From an uncultured Lachnospiraceae bacterium (GTDB lineage Bacteria > Bacillota > Clostridia > Lachnospirales > Lachnospiraceae): a DNA stretch of 64,000 bases. A program made the translations under genes and the position numbers. The stretch is from assembly GCA_910588125.1 (NCBI GenBank), contig CAJUPI010000010.1:1-64000 (forward strand). The letters run 5' to 3'. Below the pieces are notes generated by a model that was not told the DNA's origin, searched no databases, and saw nothing but the letters and a program-made list of their open reading frames with translations. How positions within the stretch are numbered: position 1 is the first letter of the stretch; the number at the start of each line of letters is the position of its first letter. Shown here piece by piece: positions 45,121-54,728 of this stretch.

Positions 45121-45422
45121 TCATCCTCCTTTGATTCACCACGATGTTTGCCACAATGCATTCACCTCTGCTTCTCATAATCAAGGGCTGTTTATACGCT
45201 CTTTAAATAGTCTTTTGCGTTTAATCATATCACTGTATCGAAAAAAGCGCAAGCCGGCTTACAAAGCCTGCACTCCCTATTCTTCCATAAAACCTTCCTC
45301 CCTGGCTATCTCATACCGGATATACTTTTTCCGGTACAACCACTCCACTTTTTCTGGTATCCCTTTTATCTCTTCTCCATTATGATAAATTTAAAAATCA
45401 ATACAAAAAGCGGAGGTTCCTT
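45121..45422. other. Divergent regulatory region between the GNAT and GH94 genes
   Basis: It holds the GNAT promoter, an inverted repeat TACCGGA/TCCGGTA at 45314-45336 that could be an operator for the GH94 gene, a -10-like TATGAT at 45381-45386 without a matching -35, and a 37-codon open stretch on the minus strand (45277-45390) that has no start codon near its beginning. No RNA gene is evident. Confidence 0.5.
45224..45252 (-). promoter_or_regulatory. Promoter of the GNAT / binding-fusion / hybrid-kinase genes
   Basis: On the minus strand TTGCGC, a 17-bp spacer and TATGAT, with a start near 45217. Confidence 0.6.
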
Positions 45423-47870
45423 ATGAAATTCGGCTATTTTGACGACCAAAACAAAGAATATGTCATCACCACGCCCACTACTCCTCAGCCCTGGATCAAT
45501 TATCTCGGCTGTGAGAGCTTTTTCTCCCTGATTTCCAATACCGGCGGCGGCTACTCCTTTTATAAGGATGCCAAGCTTCTGCGCCTGACGCGTTACCGTT
45601 ACAACAATGTTCCTGCCGACACTAACGGTCGCTACTACTTTATCAAACAGGGAGACACCGTCTGGACTCCTGGCTGGCAGCCGGTAAAAACCCGGCTGGA
45701 CTCCTATGAATGTCGCCACGGCCTCGGCTACTCCCACTGGTGCTCTTCCAAAGACGGACTTCAGGCGGAGCTGACCGCATTCGTCCCTTTAAAGGAGACG
45801 ATGGAGGTTAACCATCTGATTTTCACCAACACGGAAGCTTCCATAAAAGAATTTGATCTGTTTTCTTATGTGGAATTTTGTTTTTGGAATGCTGTGGATG
45901 ACTCCACCAATTTTCAGAGGAATTTAAGCCTGGGTGAAGTGGAGGTTACCGGTTCTGAGATCTATCACAAGACTGAGTACCGGGAACGCCGCCGCCATTT
46001 TGCCTACTACACAGTCAATGCCCCCATTGATGGCTTTGAGACTGACCGCAGCCGTTTTTTAGGCGCTTATGGCAGTGTCGAACATCCCCAGGCCGTTTTT
46101 GGCGGCCAGCTCTCAAATACACTTGCCAGCGGCGGTGCTGTCATCGGCTCGCATCAGCTACATATCACTCTCGCTCCCGGCCAGTCTCAGAGCTTCATCT
46201 TTCTTCTGGGCTACAGTGAAAATATGCCGGACGAAAAATGGGAGGCCCCGGATATCATCAGCAAAAAGAACGCCAGAGCAGCCATGGCGCGGTTCTCCAC
46301 TGACAGGCAGGTTAAAGATGCCATACAGGAGCTGAAAAATTATTGGGATAATCTGCTCTCCTGCTATACCTTAAGGAGCAAAGATGAAAAATTAAACCGC
46401 ATGGTCAATATATGGAATCAATATCAGTGCATGGTCACCTTCAATATGTCCCGTTCTGCTTCCTACTACGAATCCGGAACCGGCAGAGGCATGGGCTTTC
46501 GTGATTCCTGCCAGGATCTTTTAGGATTTGTTCATCTGATTCCGGAACGGGCCAGACAGAGAATTCTTGATATTGCCGCCACCCAGTTTCCTGACGGCAG
46601 CGCCTATCATCAATACCAGCCTTTGACCAAAAAAGGGAATTCCGATATTGGCAGTGGTTTCAATGACGACCCCCTATGGCTGATTGCCGGTACTGCTGCC
46701 TATATCAAGGAAACCGGTGATTTCTCTATCCTGGATGAGCAGGTGCCCTACGACAATAACAGTGAAAACAGCGCCGTTCTTTTGGATCATCTGACCCGTT
46801 CCTTCGATTATACACTGACACATCTGGGGCCCCATGGACTTCCACTCATCGGACGCGCCGACTGGAACGACTGTCTCAACCTGAACTGTTTTTCTACAGA
46901 ACCGGGCGAATCCTTCCAGACCTTTGGCCCTTCTGAAGGGCCGGTTGCCGAATCCGTCTTTATCGCCGGTATGTTTGTCAAATACGGCGGAGAATACGCT
47001 CAACTTCAACGTCTGTTGGGCAATAAAAAAGAAGCTGCCCGGGCAAACGCTGCTGTACAAGAAATGATCAGCCGGGCTCTCGATGCCGGCTGGGATGGCA
47101 AATGGTTCCTGCGCGCCTATGATGCAGCCGGGACAAAGGTTGGCTCCCATCAGTGTGAAGAGGGTAAAATTTTTATCGAACCACAAGGCTTTTGCGTATT
47201 GGCTGGGATTGGCATCCGGGAGGGGTTGGCTAAGCAGGCGCTCGATTCGGTTCAGGAACACCTGGATACCTCCTATGGCATTATGCTGCAGCAGCCCGCC
47301 TATAGCCGGTATTATGTAAATCTTGGTGAAATTTCCTCCTACCCGCCGGGCTACAAGGAAAATGCCGGCATCTTCTGCCACAATAATCCCTGGATTTCTA
47401 TTGCCGAAACCTGCATTGGCAGAGGGAACCGGGCCTTCGAGGTCTACCGCCGAATCGCCCCTGCTTATATTGAGGACATCAGCGATATCCACAGCACAGA
47501 ACCCTATGTCTACTCCCAGATGATAGCTGGCAAAGATGCACCTAAACACGGCGAAGCCAAAAACAGCTGGCTGACCGGCACGGCTGCCTGGACATTCGTG
47601 AATATCTCCCAGTACATCTTGGGTATCCATCCGGATTTTCAGGGACTGATCCTGGATCCCTGCATCCCGGAAGCAATGGATGATTTCTATATAGAACGCC
47701 GCTATCGGAACTGCCGCTATCTCATCCATGTGAGCAACCCTGATCACGTGGAAAAAGGAGTTCGTTCCCTCACTCTTGATGGCGCTCCTCTCACACCAGG
47801 AGACCCGCTTCCTGTATATCCGGGAAGTACTTGCCAGGTCGAAGTGGTCATGGGAAGCTCGCTGTCGTAG
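45423..47870 (+). CDS. Cellobiose phosphorylase, glycoside hydrolase family 94
   Basis: An 815-residue cytosolic enzyme splitting cellobiose with phosphate into glucose-1-phosphate and glucose, saving one ATP. The general acid is Asp483 in IGRADWNDCLNLNC, the motif and position of characterised cellobiose phosphorylases. The N-terminal beta-sandwich (about 1-290), helical linker and (alpha/alpha)6 barrel are all present and the length is typical. It is the only plus-strand gene in the glycan region and has an independent transcript (GGAGG before the ATG). It complements the GH3 enzyme by handling beta-1,4-glucose disaccharides. Confidence 0.94.
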   Translation: MKFGYFDDQNKEYVITTPTTPQPWINYLGCESFFSLISNTGGGYSFYKDAKLLRLTRYRYNNVPADTNGRYYFIKQGDTVWTPGWQPVKTRLDSYECRHGLGYSHWCSSKDGLQAELTAFVPLKETMEVNHLIFTNTEASIKEFDLFSYVEFCFWNAVDDSTNFQRNLSLGEVEVTGSEIYHKTEYRERRRHFAYYTVNAPIDGFETDRSRFLGAYGSVEHPQAVFGGQLSNTLASGGAVIGSHQLHITLAPGQSQSFIFLLGYSENMPDEKWEAPDIISKKNARAAMARFSTDRQVKDAIQELKNYWDNLLSCYTLRSKDEKLNRMVNIWNQYQCMVTFNMSRSASYYESGTGRGMGFRDSCQDLLGFVHLIPERARQRILDIAATQFPDGSAYHQYQPLTKKGNSDIGSGFNDDPLWLIAGTAAYIKETGDFSILDEQVPYDNNSENSAVLLDHLTRSFDYTLTHLGPHGLPLIGRADWNDCLNLNCFSTEPGESFQTFGPSEGPVAESVFIAGMFVKYGGEYAQLQRLLGNKKEAARANAAVQEMISRALDAGWDGKWFLRAYDAAGTKVGSHQCEEGKIFIEPQGFCVLAGIGIREGLAKQALDSVQEHLDTSYGIMLQQPAYSRYYVNLGEISSYPPGYKENAGIFCHNNPWISIAETCIGRGNRAFEVYRRIAPAYIEDISDIHSTEPYVYSQMIAGKDAPKHGEAKNSWLTGTAAWTFVNISQYILGIHPDFQGLILDPCIPEAMDDFYIERRYRNCRYLIHVSNPDHVEKGVRSLTLDGAPLTPGDPLPVYPGSTCQVEVVMGSSLS

Positions 47871-47879
47871 ATGTAACAG

Positions 47880-47960
47880 AAAAGTTGTTGTGAGAGGTAC
47901 GCCTTGAAGGAACGCGCGGGGCCTCCCGCTCCTTCCTCCCAGGCGTACCTTCGAAAAGCA
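47880..47960. repeat. Family B inverted repeat, copy B2 (short hairpin)
   Basis: GAGAGGTACGCCTTGAAGGA pairs with CCTTCCTCCCAGGCGTACCTTC around a GGGGCCTCCC centre. It shares GGCGTACCTTC and CCCGCTCCTT with the right arm of B1. It fills the gap between two converging stop codons and touches the kinase stop, so it can serve as a two-way terminator. Confidence 0.7.
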
Positions 47961-49766
47961 TTAACTCATAGCCGGCCGATTTCCTCCTGTGGGAATCCGC
48001 ACGGCCACTCGGGTAAAGCAGCCCTCTTCGCTCTCAACCACCAGCCCATAGCCGTTTCCATATTTCAGCCGCAGACGCTGGTGTACATTGCTGACACCAA
48101 TATGGGGCCGGTTCAGTTCCCGGCTGTTTAGTCCCTCACGAATCCGCTCCAGCACCTCCGAAGAAATCCCTATCCCGTCGTCCTCCACAATCACCAGAAA
48201 ATCCTCTTTCTCTCTTCTGGCCCGAATTCGGATATGTCCCACTCCCTCCTTACTCTCCAACCCATGAATAATCGAATTTTCCACAATCGGCTGTAAAATC
48301 AGCGGGAGCATCTTCTCCTCTTTTAATCCGTCCTCTGTGGAAATCTCATATTCCAGACGCTCATCAAAACGGTACTGCTGGATCTTCAGATACGACTCCA
48401 CCAAATCAAGCTCCTGTCCCAGCGTTACATCCCGATCCCCGGCCCGCACATTATTCCGCAAAATTTTAGCCAGCATTTTCACCAGCTCCTCAATCTCCGG
48501 CTGGTGGTTTACCCGCGCCTTCATGCGAATAGTCTCTAATGTATTATAGAGAAAATGCGGGTTGATCTGGCTGGCCAACATCTTAAATTCCGCTTCCTTC
48601 TGTCTGGCATAGAGCTGCTCCGCATGAATCCGCTCCTGATAGATTTCCGCCAAAAGCCGCTGGATATCCAAAATCATGCTCCAGAGATAACCATATAATT
48701 CACTGATCTCGTCATTCCCGCCCAGGCTCTCTTCCAGGTTAAAGTCCCCGGACGCGGCCTTTTGCATTTGCCGGCGAAAACGGTTAACCCGTCCGCTGAA
48801 TGCCCGGGAAAACAGCCAGATCATCGTCACCGACAACAGCACACTTCCCAAAAACACATAAATGCTCCGGCGATTCTGCCCATTCACCTGTCTTAAGATA
48901 TCCCGATAAGACTTCATACTGACAATCTGAAAAATATCCTCTGTCTCCCGGGAGCTGACCGCAATGCAAGTCAGGAGGTACTCCTGTCCTCTTACCTCTG
49001 TCTGCTCCTGGAACGTACCTGTCCCCCGGTTCTTTAAAATCCCCCGGATATCCTCATACCATGCCTGTCCCTCCGCCCCCATCAAAATCTCCTCCTGATT
49101 CAGGACAATACAGACATCTCCTTTCCGCGTCCCCAAAATCTCCTCCAGACGTTCCGGGCGCAAATAAATTGCCAGTACGCCTACATTCTCTGCCTTTTGC
49201 GTCCGCAAAAGACGGGTCAGCGCCAGATAATGCTGCTGATCCAAATGGAACGGCAGATACTGCCAGACTGCGCCTCCCCCGCGGCCCAAAACCTGTTGAT
49301 ACCACCCCTTGGCATGAAGCTGTTTGTCAACCTTCTGGAAATGCGCATTCTCCACAATCGTATCGTTTTCCATATAAATTGTAATATAGTGGAGTAGACG
49401 GCTATAGAGATTTCTCATAGTATTAAACGCCGTATAGTCCCGGTAGTCATCCACAATCTCCTGGTATTCCTGATACTGGTATTCAGCAATATGCTCTAGC
49501 TTCTCGTCAAAATAGAAAGTCTTGGACAGTGAATTAACCGTACTAAACAGACTGTCCGCCTCCCGGCCAATCCGATCCAGCTCCGATAACTCCGCCTGCA
49601 TCTCCCTTTCCATCAAGATCCGGCTCGTTCCCTGAATCAGGTACATGCCGATCAGGATGACGGGCAGGGCGCCGCCGATAATATAGAGCAGCGCCATCTG
49701 ATAGCACAGCCGCATGCCCAGCAGCCGATCATACAGATGCCGGAGCCGTCTTTTTCCCCTTTTCAT
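47961..49766 (-). CDS. Sensor histidine kinase, LytS/YesM type
   Basis: A 601-residue membrane kinase. Transmembrane helices at about 22-44 and 301-320 bracket an extracellular sensor. HAMP-like residues are followed by a coiled linker, the His_kinase domain with His404 (SQINPHFLYNTLETI) and the HATPase domain (ENSIIHGLESKEG, VEDDGIGIS). It lies 20 bp after the GH42 gene in the same orientation. No response regulator is adjacent; the truncated AraC-type regulator at the right edge of the window is a candidate partner. Confidence 0.92.
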   Translation of the reverse strand: MKRGKRRLRHLYDRLLGMRLCYQMALLYIIGGALPVILIGMYLIQGTSRILMEREMQAELSELDRIGREADSLFSTVNSLSKTFYFDEKLEHIAEYQYQEYQEIVDDYRDYTAFNTMRNLYSRLLHYITIYMENDTIVENAHFQKVDKQLHAKGWYQQVLGRGGGAVWQYLPFHLDQQHYLALTRLLRTQKAENVGVLAIYLRPERLEEILGTRKGDVCIVLNQEEILMGAEGQAWYEDIRGILKNRGTGTFQEQTEVRGQEYLLTCIAVSSRETEDIFQIVSMKSYRDILRQVNGQNRRSIYVFLGSVLLSVTMIWLFSRAFSGRVNRFRRQMQKAASGDFNLEESLGGNDEISELYGYLWSMILDIQRLLAEIYQERIHAEQLYARQKEAEFKMLASQINPHFLYNTLETIRMKARVNHQPEIEELVKMLAKILRNNVRAGDRDVTLGQELDLVESYLKIQQYRFDERLEYEISTEDGLKEEKMLPLILQPIVENSIIHGLESKEGVGHIRIRARREKEDFLVIVEDDGIGISSEVLERIREGLNSRELNRPHIGVSNVHQRLRLKYGNGYGLVVESEEGCFTRVAVRIPTGGNRPAMS

Positions 49767-49786
49767 CCCTACACCCCCTCAAACAT

Positions 49787-51835
49787 TCACTGTACTTGAT
49801 AAACCATCACATCCTTCCCCTTCAACCAGATCTTTGCCCCTTTTTCATACGGTTTCCCTTTCTGTATCCATATCCCGGCTTTCTCCAGTGTGAGTTCTGC
49901 ATCCTCTCTGCCGTGATTCAGAAAAAATAAGAACTTGCCCTCCTCATTCTGCCTCTCACAGACTTCCACCTGCGGGACCGGGGACCAGAGCTCTTCCACT
50001 CCGGCATCTCTTGCCAGCCTTTTGATCAGATCATGATAAAACTCTTGGCTACTGCGTGTCGCCACATACCATGCTATTCCTTTTCCAAAGTGGTTTTTTG
50101 CCAGTGCCGGGCTGCCGGCATAAAAATCTGTCTCATACACTGCCTCCCCGCCGGCGCTCTCCAAATGCATTATATCACAGAGCAGCTCTGCCGGATAGTG
50201 TTTCCCGTTCCAGGTAAAGCCATTTTGCTCCCCGGTCGGCAACGCATCGATTTCCTCCACCCACACGCCAAAAAGCTCCCGCAACCGCCCCGGATATCCT
50301 CCGGCCACCACCAAATCATGCTCCTCTACAATGCCGGAAAAAAAGGTCGTGACCAGGGTTCCGCCTGCCCTGACATATCGTTTCAGAATCTCTTCATACC
50401 CGGTTTTCACCATATAGAGCACCGGGGCAACAACGATAGCATATTTCTCCAATTCCTCCTCAACGGAGACAAAATCCACCGGGATATTCTGTTCATAAAA
50501 CGCCGTATAATAGCGCTCCACCTCATCCAGGTATTTTAAGTCGCAGCTGGGACCTGCCGAGTATTCCAGCGCCCACCAGTTGTCCCAGTCCATCAGGATC
50601 GCTACCTTGGCCGGTGTCCGGCCTCCCAGAGTCCGGCCTCCTATCTGTTTTAATTCCTCCCCCAGCGCCTGCATTTCCCGAAATACCCGGGTATGCTCAT
50701 TTCCCACATGATCGATGAGCGCCCCATGATATTTCTCACAGGCTCCAATGCTTCTCCTCATCTGGAAAAATAATACCGTATCCGCCCCATGGGCTACAGC
50801 CTGCCAGCTAAGAAGCCGCATGACTCCCGGACGTTTCAGCGCATTATAGGAAAGCCAGTTGGTGACGCTCGGCGTCTGTTCCATCAGGGCAAACGGCCTC
50901 CCGCCGCCAATCCCCCGCATCAAATCATGATTCATGGCAATCACTGCTGCCGGCGTATCATTAGCCGGATAATTATCCCAGGAAACAAAATCCATCTCCC
51001 TGGCCCATTTCTGATAGTCCAGCGGTTTATAAAATCCCATCAGATTGGTAGTCACCGGGATATTGGGCGTCACTTCTCGGATCGCCGCTTGCTCATCCTG
51101 GTAATTTCTCAGCAAAGAATCCGAACAAAATCGCCGGTAATCCAGGGAAATCCCCTGAAATGTGGTCCGATTCTCTGCAAAATGCTCGCTCTGCAAATTC
51201 GGAACCACAACCTCTTCCCAGTCATAAAACGTATGCCCCCAGAAGCTGGTATTCCACGCCTCATTTAATTGCTCAAGCGTTCGGTACTTCTCCTTTAGCC
51301 ATACCCGGAATGCCCGCTCACAATTTTCACAGTAGCATTCCCCGCCGTATTCATTGTTCACATGCCAGGCAATCAAATTTTCAAAATGCCCATATCTCTC
51401 TGCCAGCTTCCTTGCCAGCCTTTTGGCATATTTTCGGTAAACCGGACTGTTGGGGCAGGAATTATGCCGGCCCCCGAACTTCCTTTTCAGCCCGGAAAAT
51501 TCCATCCGCAATACTTCCGGATACTTTCTGGCCATCCACGCCGGATGCGCCGCTGTTGAGGTCGCCAAAATCACATACAGCCCGTTTTCCTTCACCAGCT
51601 CCATGATCCGATCCAGCCGATCAAAGCAATACGTTTCCTCATCCGGCTGCAGGGCCGCCCAGCTAAACACATTAAGCGTCACACAATCCACTCCGGCCAA
51701 CTGAAACAGCCGCATATCTTCCTTCCAGACTTCCTCCGGCCACTGCTCCGGGTTATAATCTCCCCCATAAAGGATTTTCCGAACTCCGGAATGAGCAAAA
51801 ATTTGCTCTCTGTTTTTTCTCTTCTCACCATTCAT
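49787..51835 (-). CDS. Beta-galactosidase, glycoside hydrolase family 42
   Basis: A 682-residue GH42 enzyme without signal peptide. Acid/base Glu162 is in AWHVNNEYGG and nucleophile Glu319 in PFALMEQTPS. The four cysteines of the GH42 zinc site are kept (Cys127, Cys167, Cys169, Cys172 in ECYCENC). The beta-galactosidase trimerisation and C-terminal domains follow. It would remove beta-galactosyl side residues, for example from galactosylated xyloglucan oligosaccharides, before alpha-xylosidase action. It lies downstream of the importer genes, separated from the binding protein by repeat A7. Confidence 0.94.
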   Translation of the reverse strand: MNGEKRKNREQIFAHSGVRKILYGGDYNPEQWPEEVWKEDMRLFQLAGVDCVTLNVFSWAALQPDEETYCFDRLDRIMELVKENGLYVILATSTAAHPAWMARKYPEVLRMEFSGLKRKFGGRHNSCPNSPVYRKYAKRLARKLAERYGHFENLIAWHVNNEYGGECYCENCERAFRVWLKEKYRTLEQLNEAWNTSFWGHTFYDWEEVVVPNLQSEHFAENRTTFQGISLDYRRFCSDSLLRNYQDEQAAIREVTPNIPVTTNLMGFYKPLDYQKWAREMDFVSWDNYPANDTPAAVIAMNHDLMRGIGGGRPFALMEQTPSVTNWLSYNALKRPGVMRLLSWQAVAHGADTVLFFQMRRSIGACEKYHGALIDHVGNEHTRVFREMQALGEELKQIGGRTLGGRTPAKVAILMDWDNWWALEYSAGPSCDLKYLDEVERYYTAFYEQNIPVDFVSVEEELEKYAIVVAPVLYMVKTGYEEILKRYVRAGGTLVTTFFSGIVEEHDLVVAGGYPGRLRELFGVWVEEIDALPTGEQNGFTWNGKHYPAELLCDIMHLESAGGEAVYETDFYAGSPALAKNHFGKGIAWYVATRSSQEFYHDLIKRLARDAGVEELWSPVPQVEVCERQNEEGKFLFFLNHGREDAELTLEKAGIWIQKGKPYEKGAKIWLKGKDVMVYQVQ

Positions 51836-51872
51836 GATCCTATCCTCCTGACTGTATCAATGCATTTTGAGC

Positions 51873-52043
51873 CAGGCTGTAGCAAAATAAACCGCCTGTC
51901 ATTTCTCTTATCTTGTGTGCGGCTGCTCACGAACATACTGTCTGATATTGGCGAACTTTGTCCGTTAAGAGCAGACTGTGTGTACGTGAACCATCCGAAC
52001 ACAGGATAGAGAACTGACGAGCGGTTTATTTGGCAACACCCTC
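51873..52043. repeat. Family A intergenic inverted repeat, copy A7 (long form)
   Basis: A 171-bp imperfect palindrome with outer arms AGGCTGTAGCAAAATAA and TTATTTGGCAACACCCTC and the central dyad GCGAACTTTGTCCGT. It starts 38 bp after the binding-protein stop codon and lies between that gene and GH42. Same orientation as A5, opposite to A2. Confidence 0.9.
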
Positions 52044-52080
52044 TTGTTCTGCAGCTCCCTCTCTTAAATATTGCAGTGTT

Positions 52081-53745
52081 TTATTCCTCCAGCATCCTCA
52101 CCTGTGCCTTGACGATGTCTCCCATCATCTGTTCCGCCTCATACATTCCGCTTCCCTCAAATGCTTTAATCATCGCGTCATAATTGGCATCAAACTGTTC
52201 CGGCTTTCCAATCACACAGCCAATCAGTCCTGACCAGGCAATTTCATCCAGCTTTTTGGTAATGTCTTCAATCTCTGCCGGCTTTGCATATGCCCATACC
52301 GGTGAAAACTTCGGAATCGCAAATTCCTCCCGCTGCGGGAAAATATCCACCAAAAGATCTACATTCCACGCTTCACAGGCCGCCTTCTGCTCCGCATTAT
52401 ACTCTGCCATTACCGCTTCTCTGCTGGCCGTGGTATATCCATTGCCGCTGGGATCCATCACTCCGTTGCCATAGGTGGGAAACGGATATGCATAGAATCC
52501 GACCCCGGTTCGCTTACTGTAATCCTTATCCGATTTGGACGCTTCAATTTCCTCCTGGGACCGATAACGCTTCCCGTTCTCATCCACCGAATAGTTTATC
52601 CCCTCTACCCCCCAGTTGACCAGCACCTGACCTTCATCTGAACAGAGAAAATCCAAAAACTTAATCGCTTCCTCCGGATATTTACAAGCCGTGGTAATCG
52701 CCACTCCCTGCCCGGTGGTAAGGCCTTGGTTCATCAAAGACGGGCATTTCACATCCTCGCTGATAGTCACTGGCAGTGGCGCATAGGTCTTATCCAGCTT
52801 TCCGTCTGCAATCAGCACACGTTCTGCGTCTTCATAATCCCAGTCCTTATCTACCAGCGCCAGTACACGGCCGGAAGAAACCTTCGCAATATAGTCCTCA
52901 TGGGTCTGAGTAGCAAACTCATGATCCAGCACTCCCTCGTTGTACATCCGGTTCAGCCAGCGAAAATATTCCCGCTCCTTATCCGAACGGAACTTATACA
53001 TGGCATTATATTCATCGTCAATCAGCCACTGGCCGTTATCCGGCTGTCCGTCTGCAATGAATCCAGCCGGATTGCCCAAGGTAATCAGCCAGTGCCAATC
53101 TGACGTGGAAAGGGTAATGCCGATGGTATCAAGCCCTTCCTCTGTCTTGGGATGTTCTTTCATATAGTCTTTTAACATTTTCTCCAGATCATCCAGCGTC
53201 CGGGGAATCTCATAATTATTTTCCTTCAGTACAGCCCATTGAACCTGGGCATTTCCTGCATCCTTAAAAGGAGTTGCCCCCATAGGATAGGATGAAAGCT
53301 GATAGATGGCCGGATCCTCTGCCGAATATTTTAATTTGTCAAATTCATCCCCATACATCTTTTTGATGTTCGGCCCATACTGCTCAATCAGGTCTGTCAA
53401 ATCCAGCAGCGCACCGGCCTCCACCAGACTGGCCACATCCCCCTTGGCATAAATCATATCCGGAAAATTCTGCTCTGCGATCATCAGTGCCACTTTCATA
53501 TCGTCCGCTGCCACCGGATAATCCACCTTCAGACGGATTCCGGTCTTTTCTGTCAGCATTTGGGCCACCGGGTTATCCCAGAGATCTTCTTCCCCGTCCT
53601 TATTAAAAAATTCCAACTCCAGTACCCCATCTTCATCATATCCACCGCCGGATGATGCAGCAACGCCGCATCCGGACATCATACCGGCACACAGAGAAAA
53701 GGCAATCACTGAAGCCATACACCGTTTTGTTCCGAATTTCTTCAT
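52081..53745 (-). CDS. Oligosaccharide ABC importer, substrate-binding lipoprotein (LplA type)
   Basis: A 554-residue lipoprotein (MMSGC lipobox, Cys about 26) of the large family 1 binding proteins that serve LplB/YtcP permeases. The mature part opens LELEFFNKDGEEDLWDNP and contains ADDMKVALMIAEQNFPDMIY, characteristic of this group. It should capture complex oligosaccharides at the surface. No ATPase gene is nearby; such importers commonly share an MsmK-like ATPase encoded elsewhere. The ATG at 53745 follows GGAGG; the ATG five codons earlier overlaps that site. Third gene of the importer operon. Confidence 0.92.
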   Translation of the reverse strand: MKKFGTKRCMASVIAFSLCAGMMSGCGVAASSGGGYDEDGVLELEFFNKDGEEDLWDNPVAQMLTEKTGIRLKVDYPVAADDMKVALMIAEQNFPDMIYAKGDVASLVEAGALLDLTDLIEQYGPNIKKMYGDEFDKLKYSAEDPAIYQLSSYPMGATPFKDAGNAQVQWAVLKENNYEIPRTLDDLEKMLKDYMKEHPKTEEGLDTIGITLSTSDWHWLITLGNPAGFIADGQPDNGQWLIDDEYNAMYKFRSDKEREYFRWLNRMYNEGVLDHEFATQTHEDYIAKVSSGRVLALVDKDWDYEDAERVLIADGKLDKTYAPLPVTISEDVKCPSLMNQGLTTGQGVAITTACKYPEEAIKFLDFLCSDEGQVLVNWGVEGINYSVDENGKRYRSQEEIEASKSDKDYSKRTGVGFYAYPFPTYGNGVMDPSGNGYTTASREAVMAEYNAEQKAACEAWNVDLLVDIFPQREEFAIPKFSPVWAYAKPAEIEDITKKLDEIAWSGLIGCVIGKPEQFDANYDAMIKAFEGSGMYEAEQMMGDIVKAQVRMLEE

Positions 53746-53839
53746 CTCTACTTCCTCCATTTCAGAAACAGCCTCAACACCCTCATTGCCAAGCTGCTAT
53801 CCTTCGTCCATCTTTTTGTCCATCAACCTTCGATAGCAA

Positions 53840-54715
53840 TCAGTCTTTCACCGCGCCTAACGTCATACCGCCCACAAAATATTTCTGCAAAAACGGGTAT
53901 ACCACCAGAATCGGCACCGTAGCCACCACCGTCACAGCCATACGCACTGACATCGGGCTGACCGTATTTTGCACCAGTCCCATACTGGCCGCATGCGTGT
54001 CCACCTTGATCTCCGCCGACTGCATCACCTCATACAGCACGTATTGTAATGTTGGCAGCTCTCTGGCATACAGATAAGTATCCATAAAGGAATTCCACTG
54101 CCCTACCGCCACAAACAGAGCCACTGTAGCCAGTACCGGCTTACACAGGGGAAGAATTATTTTATACCATATCACAAAATCATTTGCGCCGTCAATCTTG
54201 GCCGCCTCCTGCAATGCCATTGGCATTCCCTCAATAAACGAACGCATCAGAATCACATTGTAGACCCAGATCAGCCCGGGAATGATATATACCCAGAAAT
54301 TCTGCCCCATCCGCAGTGTCCGCATAATCAGCAGATACTCAGGTATCATTCCTCCGCTAACATACATGGTTACGATAAAAATAATGGTAAAAGATTTATT
54401 AAAATAAAAATCCTTTCGGCTCAGCACATAAGCCAGCATAGAAGTGCAAATCACCCCCAGCCCGGTTCCTACCAGGGTACGTATTATTGACAGAATCATC
54501 GGCTGAAGCATATTATTTTCAGAAAAAATATACTTGTAATTACTCAGAGTAAACACTCTTGGAATGATAAAATTGATCCCTCTCATGGTATCCATCGGGT
54601 CATTGAGAGAGATGGCCAGCACGTTCAAAAACGGATATACCGTGATCACGATCAGCACACAAAAAAATGCCAGCAGTACATAATCAAACGCTGTCTTTTT
54701 GGACTCAAGCTTCAT
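53840..54715 (-). CDS. Oligosaccharide ABC importer, permease YtcP/CarB type
   Basis: A 291-residue membrane protein with six hydrophobic segments and the ATPase-contact loop EAAKIDGANDFVIWYKIILP. It ends in FVGGMTLGAVKD, the typical C-terminus of YtcP-type permeases. It pairs with the LplB-type subunit encoded 13 bp upstream to form the channel. GGGAGG lies before the ATG. Confidence 0.93.
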   Translation of the reverse strand: MKLESKKTAFDYVLLAFFCVLIVITVYPFLNVLAISLNDPMDTMRGINFIIPRVFTLSNYKYIFSENNMLQPMILSIIRTLVGTGLGVICTSMLAYVLSRKDFYFNKSFTIIFIVTMYVSGGMIPEYLLIMRTLRMGQNFWVYIIPGLIWVYNVILMRSFIEGMPMALQEAAKIDGANDFVIWYKIILPLCKPVLATVALFVAVGQWNSFMDTYLYARELPTLQYVLYEVMQSAEIKVDTHAASMGLVQNTVSPMSVRMAVTVVATVPILVVYPFLQKYFVGGMTLGAVKD

Positions 54716-54728
54716 CTTTCACACCTCC

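Noticed and set aside
46674..47747. A 357-codon minus-strand frame opposite GH94
   Set aside because: The plus strand carries the complete cellobiose phosphorylase; the opposite frame is a by-product.
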